Assembly (NCBI RefSeq): GCF_012932495.1 | Contig: NZ_JABCNG010000001.1 | Span: forward strand, 1,426,001 to 1,490,000 | From: Novosphingobium sp. SG919 | Lineage (GTDB): Bacteria > Pseudomonadota > Alphaproteobacteria > Sphingomonadales > Sphingomonadaceae | Length of the DNA: 64,000 bases | Direction: 5' to 3' | Shown here: positions 34,166 through 43,408 of the stretch, in pieces | Layout of the letters: every line of letters starts with the position of its first letter | How positions within the stretch are numbered: the stretch's first letter is position 1 | Position numbers and translations under genes: made by a program | Notes under the pieces: model-generated | Told to the model about the DNA's origin: nothing | Databases searched by the model: none | The model's input: only the letters and a program-made list of their open reading frames with translations

Positions 34166-34198
34166 TGCCGGGGCGGGGCGGAAGGCCTTGCCCCGGCA
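34166..34198 (+). terminator. Hairpin after rhaI
   Basis: TGCCGGGGC at 34166-34174 pairs with GCCCCGGCA at 34190-34198 across a GC-rich 15-nt loop, 5 bp after the rhaI stop. There is no T-run. It may reduce read-through into the GH106 gene or protect the upstream mRNA. Confidence 0.5.
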
Positions 34199-34243
34199 GG
34201 CCAAATCGCCAAAACGACAATTTGTGTTCCCAGGAGAGACTGC

Positions 34244-37200
34244 ATGATCGAGCCGGCGTTCTGCCGCATTCGCACCGCCCTGCTGCTGGCCAGCGCGCTT
34301 GCTGGAATGAGCACGCTGCCGGCCCGGGCCGCGCCCGAGCCAGCGCCAGAACCGGGGGCCGCTGCGGCCGCCAGTCCGGTGCCGGGCGCCGGGGGTGTCC
34401 ACGCTGGCACGGCCGTGCCGCTCGATCTGCAATTCCGCGATCCGCCGGCTTCGGCCCGGCCGCGCGTGTGGTGGCACTGGATGAATGGCAATGTCACCAA
34501 GGACGGCATTGCCAAGGACATCGACTGGATGAGCCGCATGGGGATCGGCGGGCTCCAGGCGTTCGACGCCGGGTTGATGACCCCGCAGGTGGTGGATCAC
34601 CGCCTGGTGTTCATGACGCCGGAATGGAAGGACGCTTTCCGCTTTGCCGCGCAGAGCGCCGATGCGCGCGGGCTGGAACTGGCGATTGCGGCTTCGCCCG
34701 GCTGGTCGGAAACCGGCGGTCCCTGGGTACAGCCGGCCGACGCGCTGAAAAAGGTGGTGTGGAGCGAGACACTGGTGCCCGGCGGCAAGAAGCTGGCCGG
34801 CCCGTTGCCCGCGCCGCCCCGCAACACGGGCACGTTCCAGGACATGGAACTCAACGATCCGCTGGCCGCGCTGACCAAGGAAGGGCCGGAGCAGGCCCAT
34901 GAATACTACGCGGACGTGGCCGTGCTGGCCGTGCCGGTGGCGGGCGACCAGGCCGACCTGCCGCTACCCGCGATCACCGGTCCCGATGGCAAGCCGCTTG
35001 ACGCCGCCTTGTTGACCGGGGCGAGCTTTGCCAAGGGCCAGATGGTGCCCCATGGCACGCCGGAGCAGCCTTCGATCGTGCTGGCACGTTTCGATCGGCC
35101 GCAGACGGTGCGCGGGGTTACCCTGTTCCTGGCCGGCGCCAAGGGCATGTTCTCGGGCGCCGTGGTCGCGCCCCGGCTGGAAGCGAGCAGCGATGGCGCA
35201 ACCTGGACCAAGGTGGCCGACGTGCCCATTTCGGCTGCGCCCACTACCTTGAGCTTTGCCCCGGTTACCGCGAGCCAGTTCCGCGTGGTGCTGGCGCCGC
35301 TGCCGTTCCAGGGATCGAACCTGGGCGATCCGGCGCCCGGCGCGGCCACCGACGTGGGCTTCATGAAAATGATGTCCGCCGGCGCCACCGCCCCGTTCGA
35401 CCTGCGCCATTTCCAGCTGCATGGCGATCCGCGCGTCGATCGGTTCGAGGCCAAGGCCGGTTTCGCCATCGAGCAGGATTATTACGCGCTGGGCACGCCC
35501 GATGCCGGGGCCGCCGGGCCCGATGCGGCCAAGGTGGTGAACCTTACGGCCAAGCTGCGCCCCGATGGCACGCTGGACTGGACGCCGCCGGCAGGGTCTG
35601 CCTGGCGCATCCTGCGCTTTGGCACCACGTTGCTGGGCACCACCAACCATCCCGCCGCGCCCGAGGCGACCGGCCTGGAAGTGGACAAGTTCGATGGCGC
35701 GGCGGTGCGGCGCTATCTGACGCATTACCTGGGGATGTATCGCGATGCCACCGGGCCGGACCTGATCGGCCGGCGCGGGGTGACCGCGCTGCTCACCGAT
35801 TCGATCGAAGTGGGCGCGGCCAACTGGACGCCCAAGCTGATTGACCAGTTCAAGCGCCTGCGCGGCTATGACCCCACGCCCTGGCTGCCCACGCTGGCCG
35901 GCGTGCTGATCGGCAGCCGGGCCGATGCCGATCGCTTCCTCTACGATTGGCGCCGCACCCTGGCCGACCTGCTGTCTTCGGAACACTATGGCATGGTGGC
36001 CCAGGTGGCGCATGAGAACGGCCTCAAGGTCTATGGCGAGGCGCTGGAAGACAACCGCCCGATGCTGGGCGATGACATGGCCATGCGCGCGCGAACCGAC
36101 GTGCCGATGGCGGCGCTGTGGACCTTTGGCCGCGCCACCGGGCCCAACCCCAGCTACCTGGCCGACATGAAGGGCGCTGCTTCAGTGGCGCACGTCTATG
36201 GCCAGAACCTGGTTGCGGCCGAATCCATGACCTCGGCGCTGGCGCCCTGGGCCTATACGCCCAAGGACCTGCGCCGGATCATCGACCTGGAATTCGTGAG
36301 CGGGATCAACCGCCCGGTGGTGCACACCTCGGTCCACCAGCCGACCGACGACAAGGTGCCGGGCCTGTCGCTGATGATCTTTGGCCAGTTCTTCAACCGG
36401 CATGAAAGCTGGGCCGAGATGGCGCGGCCCTGGGTGGATTACATGGCGCGCAATTCGCTGCTGCTGCAGCAAGGGCGCAACGTGGCCGATGTCGCCTATT
36501 TCTATGGCGAGGAAGCGCCGCTGACCGGGCTTTACGGCAAGGCGCCGGTGGCCGACGCGCCCAAGGCCAATGCCTATGACTTCGTCAACGCCGATGTGCT
36601 GGGCGGCGTGCTGCTCAACCAGGGCAACGAACTCGTCAGTCAGGGCGGGGCGCGTTACCGCGCCATCTACCTGGGCGGATCATCGCGGATGATGACTTTG
36701 AAAACGCTGCGCCGCCTGGCCGAACTGGTCGATGGCGGGGCGAGCGTGATCGGCCTGGCGCCGCAAGGTTCGCCCGCGCTCGACGATGCGCAGCCCGCCA
36801 AGGCGGCGCAATGGCAGCAACTGGTAACGCGCCTGTGGCCCGGCAGCGGCGATGCCATGGTGGGCAAGGGGCGGGTGATCGCCCTGGCCGACGTGGACGC
36901 AGGACTTGCCCGGTTGGGCGTGGCCCCCGATTTCCGCGTGGTGGGTGCCAGCGACGCGCAAGTGCCGTTCCTGCACCGCCAGTTGGCCGATGGCGACGCG
37001 TGGTTCCTGGTCAACCGCCTGAACCGGGAAGAGACGTTCGAAGCGCATTTTCGCGTGGCGGGCAAGCAGCCCGAACTGTGGCATGCCGATAGCGGCAAGG
37101 TGGAGCCGGTCAGCTATCGCATCGAAAACGGCGAGACGATCGTGCCGCTCAGCCTGGCGGCGGAAAGCTCGGTCTTCGTGGTGTTCCGCAAGCCGGCAAC

Positions 37201-37732
37201 GGCCAGCCAGGTGCAGCTCAAGCCGGTGCGCGATGTGCCGCTGGGCGAACTCGCCGGGGCGCCGCGCACCGGGTGGAGCGTGGCGTTCCAGCCGGGCCGA
37301 GGTGCGCCTGCCAGCATCGCCTTGCCCACGCTGGCGCGGCTGGACCAGAATGCCGATGCCGGCGTGCGCTATTTTTCGGGCATTGCCACGTATACGCGCA
37401 GCTTCCGCCTGCCCAAGGGGTGGAAGAAGAGCCAGCCGCTGTGGCTGGACCTGGGCGAAGTGCACGATATCGCCCAGGTCATCGTCAACGGCCATGACCT
37501 GGGTACGCAGTGGCACGCGCCCTATCGCTTCGACGTGGCAGGCGCGGTGCGCAGCGGCGCGAATACCGTGCAGGTCCGCGTGGCCAACAGCTGGGTCAAC
37601 CGCCTGATCGGCGATGCGCAGCCGGGCGTCACCACCAAGGTGACGTGGACGACCATCCCGACCTACAACGCCGATGCGCCGCTGCGCGCCTCCGGCCTGG
37701 TCGGCCCGGTCGTTTTGGGCACGACGCGCTAA
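34244..37732 (+). CDS. GH106 alpha-L-rhamnosidase, exported
   Basis: This 1162-residue enzyme would release L-rhamnose from plant glycosides or pectic side chains. Residues 1-30 form a signal peptide (LLLASALAGM...PARAA). The GH106 N-terminus follows (ARPRVWWHWMNGNVTKDGI, then the catalytic-domain ASPGWSETGGPW). The TDSIE segment with E522 and the later EALEDNRP segment are the conserved acidic positions of the family. The C-terminus is a beta-sandwich (WLDLGEVHDIAQVIVNGHDLG). Length is close to the Sphingomonas paucimobilis enzyme RhaM. CCAGGAGAG precedes the ATG. It follows rhaI on the same strand, so catabolism and release of rhamnose are likely co-induced. Confidence 0.92.
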   Translation: MIEPAFCRIRTALLLASALAGMSTLPARAAPEPAPEPGAAAAASPVPGAGGVHAGTAVPLDLQFRDPPASARPRVWWHWMNGNVTKDGIAKDIDWMSRMGIGGLQAFDAGLMTPQVVDHRLVFMTPEWKDAFRFAAQSADARGLELAIAASPGWSETGGPWVQPADALKKVVWSETLVPGGKKLAGPLPAPPRNTGTFQDMELNDPLAALTKEGPEQAHEYYADVAVLAVPVAGDQADLPLPAITGPDGKPLDAALLTGASFAKGQMVPHGTPEQPSIVLARFDRPQTVRGVTLFLAGAKGMFSGAVVAPRLEASSDGATWTKVADVPISAAPTTLSFAPVTASQFRVVLAPLPFQGSNLGDPAPGAATDVGFMKMMSAGATAPFDLRHFQLHGDPRVDRFEAKAGFAIEQDYYALGTPDAGAAGPDAAKVVNLTAKLRPDGTLDWTPPAGSAWRILRFGTTLLGTTNHPAAPEATGLEVDKFDGAAVRRYLTHYLGMYRDATGPDLIGRRGVTALLTDSIEVGAANWTPKLIDQFKRLRGYDPTPWLPTLAGVLIGSRADADRFLYDWRRTLADLLSSEHYGMVAQVAHENGLKVYGEALEDNRPMLGDDMAMRARTDVPMAALWTFGRATGPNPSYLADMKGAASVAHVYGQNLVAAESMTSALAPWAYTPKDLRRIIDLEFVSGINRPVVHTSVHQPTDDKVPGLSLMIFGQFFNRHESWAEMARPWVDYMARNSLLLQQGRNVADVAYFYGEEAPLTGLYGKAPVADAPKANAYDFVNADVLGGVLLNQGNELVSQGGARYRAIYLGGSSRMMTLKTLRRLAELVDGGASVIGLAPQGSPALDDAQPAKAAQWQQLVTRLWPGSGDAMVGKGRVIALADVDAGLARLGVAPDFRVVGASDAQVPFLHRQLADGDAWFLVNRLNREETFEAHFRVAGKQPELWHADSGKVEPVSYRIENGETIVPLSLAAESSVFVVFRKPATASQVQLKPVRDVPLGELAGAPRTGWSVAFQPGRGAPASIALPTLARLDQNADAGVRYFSGIATYTRSFRLPKGWKKSQPLWLDLGEVHDIAQVIVNGHDLGTQWHAPYRFDVAGAVRSGANTVQVRVANSWVNRLIGDAQPGVTTKVTWTTIPTYNADAPLRASGLVGPVVLGTTR

Positions 37733-38814
37733 ATCTCGTGTGGGGGCGGGGCGATCGAGTCCCGCTCCACCAGGCGATAGGGCATCTGGCGCAGCGGCGG
37801 GGCGTCGCTGCCGTCGCGGTCCATCAGCAGGGTGGCGGCGGCATAGCCCATCTCTTCGATCGGCTGGTACACCGTGGTGAGATAGGGCCAGACCGAGCGC
37901 GCCACCCAGCTATCGTCGAAGCCGCAGAGCGAAATGTCTTGCGGCACCGTCAGCCCGGCTTGCGCGCAGGCGACCAGTGCCCCGGCGGCGGAATCGTCGT
38001 TGGTGGCAAAGATCGCGGTGGGGCGTGGCTGGCTGGCCAGCAATTGCGCCCCGGCGCGAATGCCGCCTTCGAATGCAAAGCCGCCATTGGCCTCGGCCAC
38101 GTGGCCGCGGTGGCCAAGTTCGGCAAGCGCGGCGAGGAAGCCGAGGCGGCGGCGCGCGGCCGCGCCATGGTTGGCCGGGCCGGTGATCACGCCGAAGCGC
38201 CGATGCCCTGCCCGCCATAGCAGGCGCGCCACCGCGGCACCCGCGCCGGTATCGTCCATCCCCACGCCAGGGGCTTGTGCGCTGGGGTTTTCCGGGGCGA
38301 CGCGCACATGGCGCACGCCCTGCGCCTGCAGGAAATCGAGCACGACCGGTATGTCGGCCAGCGGCGGGGTCAGCACGAAGCCATCGCAGCGGCCATTGCG
38401 CAGCAGCGCGGCCAGTTCGGCCACGATCTCGGCATCGGGACGCGCGGAATCGATGCGGTCGATCCGCAGGTGATACTGGTGATCGACACAGGCGCGATAG
38501 GCGCCGGCCTGCAGCTTCATCGTGTAGTTCGGGCTGGGGTTGTCGAACAGCACGCTGATGATGAATGAACGCGCCCCGGCCAGCGAGCGGGCAGCGGTAT
38601 CGGGCACATAGTCCAGCTCGGCGATGGCCTGTTCCACTTTGGTGCGCAGCTTGTCCGACACGTGCGGCTCGCGATTGATCACGCGTGACACGCTCTTGAG
38701 AGAAACGCCGGCGCGGCGCGCAACATCGTGCATCGTGATGCTGCCAGCGGCACGCGCGGGTGCGGGCTTGGCGGGGGCAGGCGGGGTGGCGGCGTCTTGC
38801 ACGGGATCTGGCAT
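37729..38814 (-). CDS. LacI-family transcriptional regulator
   Basis: This 361-residue regulator has a Pro/Ala-rich start, then the LacI helix-turn-helix at about residues 28-50 (TMHDVARRAGVSLKSVSRVI) and hinge, and a periplasmic-binding-protein-like sugar domain. The last four bases overlap the end of the converging GH106 gene. It is divergent from the GH3 gene across 125 bp and probably controls it and the esterase in response to an oligosaccharide. The start at 38814 has no strong ribosome binding site. Confidence 0.9.
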   Translation of the reverse strand: MPDPVQDAATPPAPAKPAPARAAGSITMHDVARRAGVSLKSVSRVINREPHVSDKLRTKVEQAIAELDYVPDTAARSLAGARSFIISVLFDNPSPNYTMKLQAGAYRACVDHQYHLRIDRIDSARPDAEIVAELAALLRNGRCDGFVLTPPLADIPVVLDFLQAQGVRHVRVAPENPSAQAPGVGMDDTGAGAAVARLLWRAGHRRFGVITGPANHGAAARRRLGFLAALAELGHRGHVAEANGGFAFEGGIRAGAQLLASQPRPTAIFATNDDSAAGALVACAQAGLTVPQDISLCGFDDSWVARSVWPYLTTVYQPIEEMGYAAATLLMDRDGSDAPPLRQMPYRLVERDSIAPPPHEI

Positions 38815-38849
38815 GGCGTCCGATATGAACCGGATTGGCGGGCAAGCCA

Positions 38850-38880
38850 ACGGTCGCGACAATTGACAACGCTGACAAGT
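38850..38880. promoter_or_regulatory. TGACAA direct repeats in the lacI/GH3 intergenic region
   Basis: Within 38856-38880 the sequence reads CGACAAT-TGACAACGC-TGACAAG, three near-identical hexamers in direct orientation. A -35-like TTGACA is formed at 38863-38868 facing the GH3 gene. LacI sites are usually palindromic, so this may bind another activator or be a partial operator. Confidence 0.35.
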
Positions 38881-38939
38881 GCAGGCACGATGGCCGCACA
38901 AGCGTTTGGTGGCAGGGCCGCCGTGGGAAGGATGCGACA

Positions 38940-41207
38940 ATGGGCATGAGATTTTTGTCGGTGATGGCATTGGCCGTCGCCGGGGCGGGCATGGCGCACG
39001 CGCAGGCCGCGGGCAACGCGGCGGCCAACCCGGCGCCCGGTGGCGCGCCGGTTGACCTTGCAGCGGCAGATGCGCGTGCCGCCCAGACCGTGAAGGCCCT
39101 GCAGGCGGACGAGCGCACGACGCTGACCCACGGCATCATGGCGATCCAGCTGTTTCCCAATTCGCCGCCGATTCCGGCCGATGCCGTGCCGGGTGCCGGC
39201 TATATCGCCGGGTTGCCGCGCCTGGGCATTCCCGCGCTCAAGGAAACCGACGCGAGCCTGGGCGTTGCCTGGGTTTCGGGCGCCCGCAAGCGGGGCGCCA
39301 CGGCCCTGCCATCGGGCATTGCCCAGGCTGCCAGCTGGGACCCGGCGGTGCTGCATGACGGCGGCGCGATGATCGGGGCAGAGGCGCGCGCCAGCGGCTT
39401 CAACGTGCTGCTGGCCGGTGGCGTCAACCTGACGCGTGATCCGCGCAATGGCCGCACGTTCGAATACCTGTCGGAAGACCCGCTGCTGTCGGGCGTGCTG
39501 GTCGGCGCCGCGATCCGGGGCATCCAATCGAACCACATCATTTCCACGATCAAGCATTTCGCGCTCAATGGCCAGGAAACCGGCCGCCAGTTCGTGGATA
39601 TCCAGATCGACAACGCCGCCGCGCGCGAAAGCGACCTGCTGGCGTTCCAGATCGGTATCGAGCAGGGCCAGCCCGGCTCGATCATGTGCGCCTATAACCG
39701 CGTCAACGGCCCGCGCGCCTGCGCCAGCGACTGGTTGCTCAATTCCGTGCTCAAGCGCGATTGGCGCTACAAGGGTTTCGTGATGTCGGACTGGGGCGCG
39801 GTGCCGGGGATCGAGGCCGCGACGGCGGGCCTTGACCAGCAATCGGGCGAACAGCTGGACAAGGCGGTCTATTTCGGCAGCAAGCTGGCGGAAAAGGCCG
39901 CGGGCAACAAGGCCTGGGCCGCGCGCCTGGAAGACATGAACCGCCGTGTGCTGACCGCGATATATGCCACCGGTGTGGACCAGCACCCGGTGACGGCGGG
40001 CGGAACGTGGGACGAGGCTGCCCACGCCGCCGTGGCCGAACGGGCGGCGATCGCCGGCATCGTTTTGCTGCGCAACCAGAACAATGCGCTGCCTTTGCTG
40101 CGCGATGCCAGGAACGTGGCGGTGATCGGCGGCTATGCCGATGGCGGTGTGGTTTCGGGCGGCGGGTCGAGCCAGGTGCAGGGCGATGGTGGCCCGGTGG
40201 TGGCGCGGCCGGTGCTCGCTTCCGGTCCGTTTGCGGGGATCATGCAGCAGCAGTTCCACCGCTCCAGCCCGCTCGATGCGATCAAGGCGCGCGTGCCGCA
40301 AGCCGCGGTGCATTTCCGCGACGGGCGCTATATCGCCGATGCGGTGGAAGCGGCGCGGCGGGCAGACGTGGCGATCGTGTTTGCCACCGAATGGCGCACC
40401 GAAGGGCTGGACCAGCCCGACCTGTCGCTGCCCGATGGCCAGGACGCGTTGATCGCGGCGGTGGCGGCGGCCAATCCGCGCACGATCGTGGTACTGGAAA
40501 CCGGTGGGCCGGTGGCCATGCCCTGGCTGGACAAGACCGCCGCGGTGGTGGAAGCGTGGTATCCCGGCGCGCGCGGTGGCGAAGCGATCGCCAAGGTGCT
40601 GTTTGGCGAGGCCAATCCGGGCGGGCGCCTGCCGGTGACGTTCCCCGCCAGCGTGGACCAGTTGCCCCGGCCCAAGGTGGATGGCAGCGATACGCTCGAT
40701 CCCGATTTCATGGGCACGCCGCCCACGCCCGATGCCACGCTCAAGGCCGATTACAACATCGAAGGGTCTGACGTGGGCTATCGCTGGTTTGCCCGCAAGG
40801 GTGCCAAGCCGCTGTTTCCGTTCGGCTATGGCTTGAGCTACACCACCTTTGCCAGCGAGGGGTTGAGCGTGGACGGCAAGACCGCGCGCTTTACGCTGCG
40901 CAACACCGGCAAGGTGGCGGGCGACGATGTGGGCCAGGTCTATCTGGTGGATCGCGCCGGCAGCCCCAAGCGCCGCCTGGTGGGCTTTGCCCGCGTGCAT
41001 CTTGAGCCGGGCGAGGCCAAGACGGTGAGCGTGCCGATCGATCCGCGCCTGCTGGCCGATTGGCGCGATGACACGAAGGGCGGGCCCAAGAGCAGCGGCG
41101 GCTGGACGATGCCGGCGGGCAGCTATGGCTTTGCCCTGGGCAGCGATGCCCAGACGCTGGGACAAGTGGTGACGGTGCGCCTGCCGGCGCGCAATTGGAA
41201 GGATTGA
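38940..41207 (+). CDS. GH3-family beta-glycosidase, exported
   Basis: This 755-residue enzyme has a signal peptide (residues 1-22, ending AHA), the GH3 N-terminal barrel with the nucleophile D284 in VMSDWGAV, the motif STIKHFALNG (Lys-His) and the C-terminal alpha/beta sandwich plus fibronectin-like domain (PFGYGLSYTTF near residue 640). The family includes beta-glucosidases, beta-xylosidases and arabinosidases; the substrate cannot be told from sequence. The start at 38940 follows GGGAAGGA. The esterase gene starts 5 bp after its stop, so both act together on a decorated plant oligosaccharide (inference). Confidence 0.92.
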   Translation: MGMRFLSVMALAVAGAGMAHAQAAGNAAANPAPGGAPVDLAAADARAAQTVKALQADERTTLTHGIMAIQLFPNSPPIPADAVPGAGYIAGLPRLGIPALKETDASLGVAWVSGARKRGATALPSGIAQAASWDPAVLHDGGAMIGAEARASGFNVLLAGGVNLTRDPRNGRTFEYLSEDPLLSGVLVGAAIRGIQSNHIISTIKHFALNGQETGRQFVDIQIDNAAARESDLLAFQIGIEQGQPGSIMCAYNRVNGPRACASDWLLNSVLKRDWRYKGFVMSDWGAVPGIEAATAGLDQQSGEQLDKAVYFGSKLAEKAAGNKAWAARLEDMNRRVLTAIYATGVDQHPVTAGGTWDEAAHAAVAERAAIAGIVLLRNQNNALPLLRDARNVAVIGGYADGGVVSGGGSSQVQGDGGPVVARPVLASGPFAGIMQQQFHRSSPLDAIKARVPQAAVHFRDGRYIADAVEAARRADVAIVFATEWRTEGLDQPDLSLPDGQDALIAAVAAANPRTIVVLETGGPVAMPWLDKTAAVVEAWYPGARGGEAIAKVLFGEANPGGRLPVTFPASVDQLPRPKVDGSDTLDPDFMGTPPTPDATLKADYNIEGSDVGYRWFARKGAKPLFPFGYGLSYTTFASEGLSVDGKTARFTLRNTGKVAGDDVGQVYLVDRAGSPKRRLVGFARVHLEPGEAKTVSVPIDPRLLADWRDDTKGGPKSSGGWTMPAGSYGFALGSDAQTLGQVVTVRLPARNWKD

Positions 41208-41212
41208 GGGCG

Positions 41213-42739
41213 ATGAACATGCACAAGATCTTGCTGATGGCCGGCGCCCTGGCGCTGCCGCTTTCCGCGCTGGCCAAGCCGGCGCCCACGCCAGCCGCCG
41301 CGCCCACCGTCACGGTGGCGCAGGGCGCGCTGGTGGGCGCGGTGGAGGGTACCGTGGCGAGCTTCAAGGGCATTCCCTATGCCGCGCCGCCGGTGGGCGA
41401 CTTGCGCTGGCGCGCGCCGCAACCGGCGCCGGCGTGGAGCACCCCGCGCGATGCCACGCAATATGGCCATGATTGCGCCCAGGCGCCGTTCCCGCCCGAT
41501 GCTGCGCCGATCCGGACGCAGCCGGCCGAAGATTGTCTCTATCTCAACGTGTGGAAGCCTGCGGGCGCCGCGGCAAACGCCCGCCTGCCGGTGATGGTGT
41601 GGGTGCACGGTGGCGGCTTCGTCAACGGCGGCACCTCGCCGGCGGTCTATTCCGGCGCGGCCTTTGCCCGCGACGGGGTGGTGCTGGTCAGCCTCAACTA
41701 TCGGCTGGGCCGGTTCGGGTTCTTTGCCCATCCTGCGCTCAAGGCCGAAGGGCTGGGCGGCAACTTCGGCTTTCTGGACCAGATCGCCGCGCTCAAGTGG
41801 GTGCAGGCCAATGTTGCGGCCTTTGGCGGCGATCCGGCCAACGTAACCGTGTTTGGCGAAAGCGCCGGTGGCATGAGCATGCACATGCTGCTACAATCGC
41901 CGCTGGCGCGCGGCCTGTTTGCCCGTGCCATCATCGAATCGGGCGGCGGGCGTGATGGCACGCTGCCGATGCCGACCATCGCGCGCGCAGCAAAGATCGG
42001 CGCCGACTTTGCCCCCGGCCTTGATGCGGCGGCCCTGCGCGCCTTGCCCGAAGCGAAGGTGACCGGAAACCTGAGCATGATGACCATGGCGCAGACCGGT
42101 TATTCCGGGCCGATGGTGGATGGGCAGACGATCGTCGGCGCGTCCAACGATGCGGCCGCCGCGGGGCTCGATGCGCCGGTGCCGGTGTTGATCGGGTCCA
42201 ATTCGGCTGATGGTTTCCCGAGGACGACCGACAAGGCGGCGATCTTTGCCAGCTATGGTGCCGATGCGGACAAGGCGCGCGCGCTTTATGATCCGCAAGG
42301 CACCGCTACCGGCCTGGTGGTGGGGACGATGACCAGTGCCGACAGCATGTTCATCGAGCCCGCGCGCGCCGTGGCGCGGCTGCTGGCGCCGCGCCAACCG
42401 GTGTGGCTCTATCGCTTTGCCTATGCGCATCCGGCGCCGCTGGCGGCGATGGGCGGTGCGCCGCATGCCTCGGAACTGCCTTATGTGTTCGACAGCCTGG
42501 CCGGGCGCAAGGAGCCCACTGCCATTCCTGCCGAACAGCCGGTGGCGACGCTCACGCACAAGCTGTGGGTGGCCTTTGCCAAGACCGGGCGCCCCGATGG
42601 GCTGCCCGGCCTTTCGCCCTGGCCGCAAGTGACGCCCACCGACACCACGGTGCACGTGATCGATGCATCGGGCGCGGCGCAAGTGGAAGACCCCTATCGC
42701 GCGCGTCTCGATTTCGTGGAGCAGCGCATCAAGCCGTAA
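41213..42739 (+). CDS. Type-B carboxylesterase, exported
   Basis: This 508-residue alpha/beta-hydrolase has a signal peptide (residues 1-21, ending ALA), the oxyanion hole HGGGF and the catalytic serine S217 in FGESAGG. The family acid (in the NSADGF region) and histidine (PHASELPYVF) are also visible. EDCLYLNVW is the type-B signature. It probably removes ester groups such as acetate or feruloyl from plant glycans in step with the GH3 enzyme, whose stop is 5 bp upstream. The exact ester is unknown. Confidence 0.92.
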   Translation: MNMHKILLMAGALALPLSALAKPAPTPAAAPTVTVAQGALVGAVEGTVASFKGIPYAAPPVGDLRWRAPQPAPAWSTPRDATQYGHDCAQAPFPPDAAPIRTQPAEDCLYLNVWKPAGAAANARLPVMVWVHGGGFVNGGTSPAVYSGAAFARDGVVLVSLNYRLGRFGFFAHPALKAEGLGGNFGFLDQIAALKWVQANVAAFGGDPANVTVFGESAGGMSMHMLLQSPLARGLFARAIIESGGGRDGTLPMPTIARAAKIGADFAPGLDAAALRALPEAKVTGNLSMMTMAQTGYSGPMVDGQTIVGASNDAAAAGLDAPVPVLIGSNSADGFPRTTDKAAIFASYGADADKARALYDPQGTATGLVVGTMTSADSMFIEPARAVARLLAPRQPVWLYRFAYAHPAPLAAMGGAPHASELPYVFDSLAGRKEPTAIPAEQPVATLTHKLWVAFAKTGRPDGLPGLSPWPQVTPTDTTVHVIDASGAAQVEDPYRARLDFVEQRIKP

Positions 42740-42841
42740 ATGGCGTTTTCCCGGTGCAGCATGGCTGCAAAAGCGATGCTGCACCGGGATATTCAAGTTG
42801 TGGCGTTGACATTCGCGGCCAACCGTCTTTTTGTATTTCAC

Positions 42842-43285
42842 ATGCTCTCGCAAAAAACGCGTTATACGATCCGTGCTCTGCAACATCTGTCCGACACGTT
42901 TGGACAAGGGCCGGTGCGGCTTGACGCGATTGCCGAGGCGCAGAACATCCCGCGCAAGTTCCTTACGGTGATCCTTTCGGAAATGGCCCGCGAAGGCGTG
43001 GTGATTTCCCAGCGCGGGCGCGACGGCGGCTATGAGTTGGCGCTGCCCCCGGTGGATATCCGCTATGGCGATATCATCCGCCTGACCCGTGGCAGCCTGG
43101 CCCTGGTGCCCTGTGCCAGCCGCAACGCGCACGAACACTGCGCCAATTGCCTGCCCGAGGCGGAATGCCGCCTGCGCGGGCTGATGATCCGGCTGCGTGA
43201 CGAAATGGCCGACATGCTCGACAAGGTGACGCTGGCCGATGGGATCACGCTGGTGCCCCCGTTCGACGAGGCGGCAGAGGCGTGA
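42842..43285 (+). CDS. Rrf2-family transcriptional regulator with four cysteines
   Basis: This 147-residue regulator has the Rrf2 winged helix at the N-terminus (ALQHLSDTF...IPRKFLTVILSEMARE) and the wing RGRDGGYEL. Cysteines C91, C100, C103 and C109 in the sensor loop could bind an iron-sulfur cluster, as in IscR and NsrR, or act in thiol sensing. The start at 42842 is chosen over the upstream ATG at 42740 because it gives the normal family N-terminus. No iron-sulfur assembly genes are adjacent, so the target is unknown. Confidence 0.9.
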   Translation: MLSQKTRYTIRALQHLSDTFGQGPVRLDAIAEAQNIPRKFLTVILSEMAREGVVISQRGRDGGYELALPPVDIRYGDIIRLTRGSLALVPCASRNAHEHCANCLPEAECRLRGLMIRLRDEMADMLDKVTLADGITLVPPFDEAAEA

Positions 43286-43408
43286 ATCCGCGTCAGCGGA
43301 TCGCATCTTAGGCCCGGGATGCACCCAAAAACGCAATCAACCGCAACTTTTGCGTGTGGCTTCAACCTTCGCTTGGCGTGGGCCAAGCCGCTGGCTATAG
43401 GACGGCCC

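Noticed and set aside
41891..43336. 481-codon minus-strand frame across the esterase and Rrf2 genes
   Set aside because: Antisense shadow of two confident genes.
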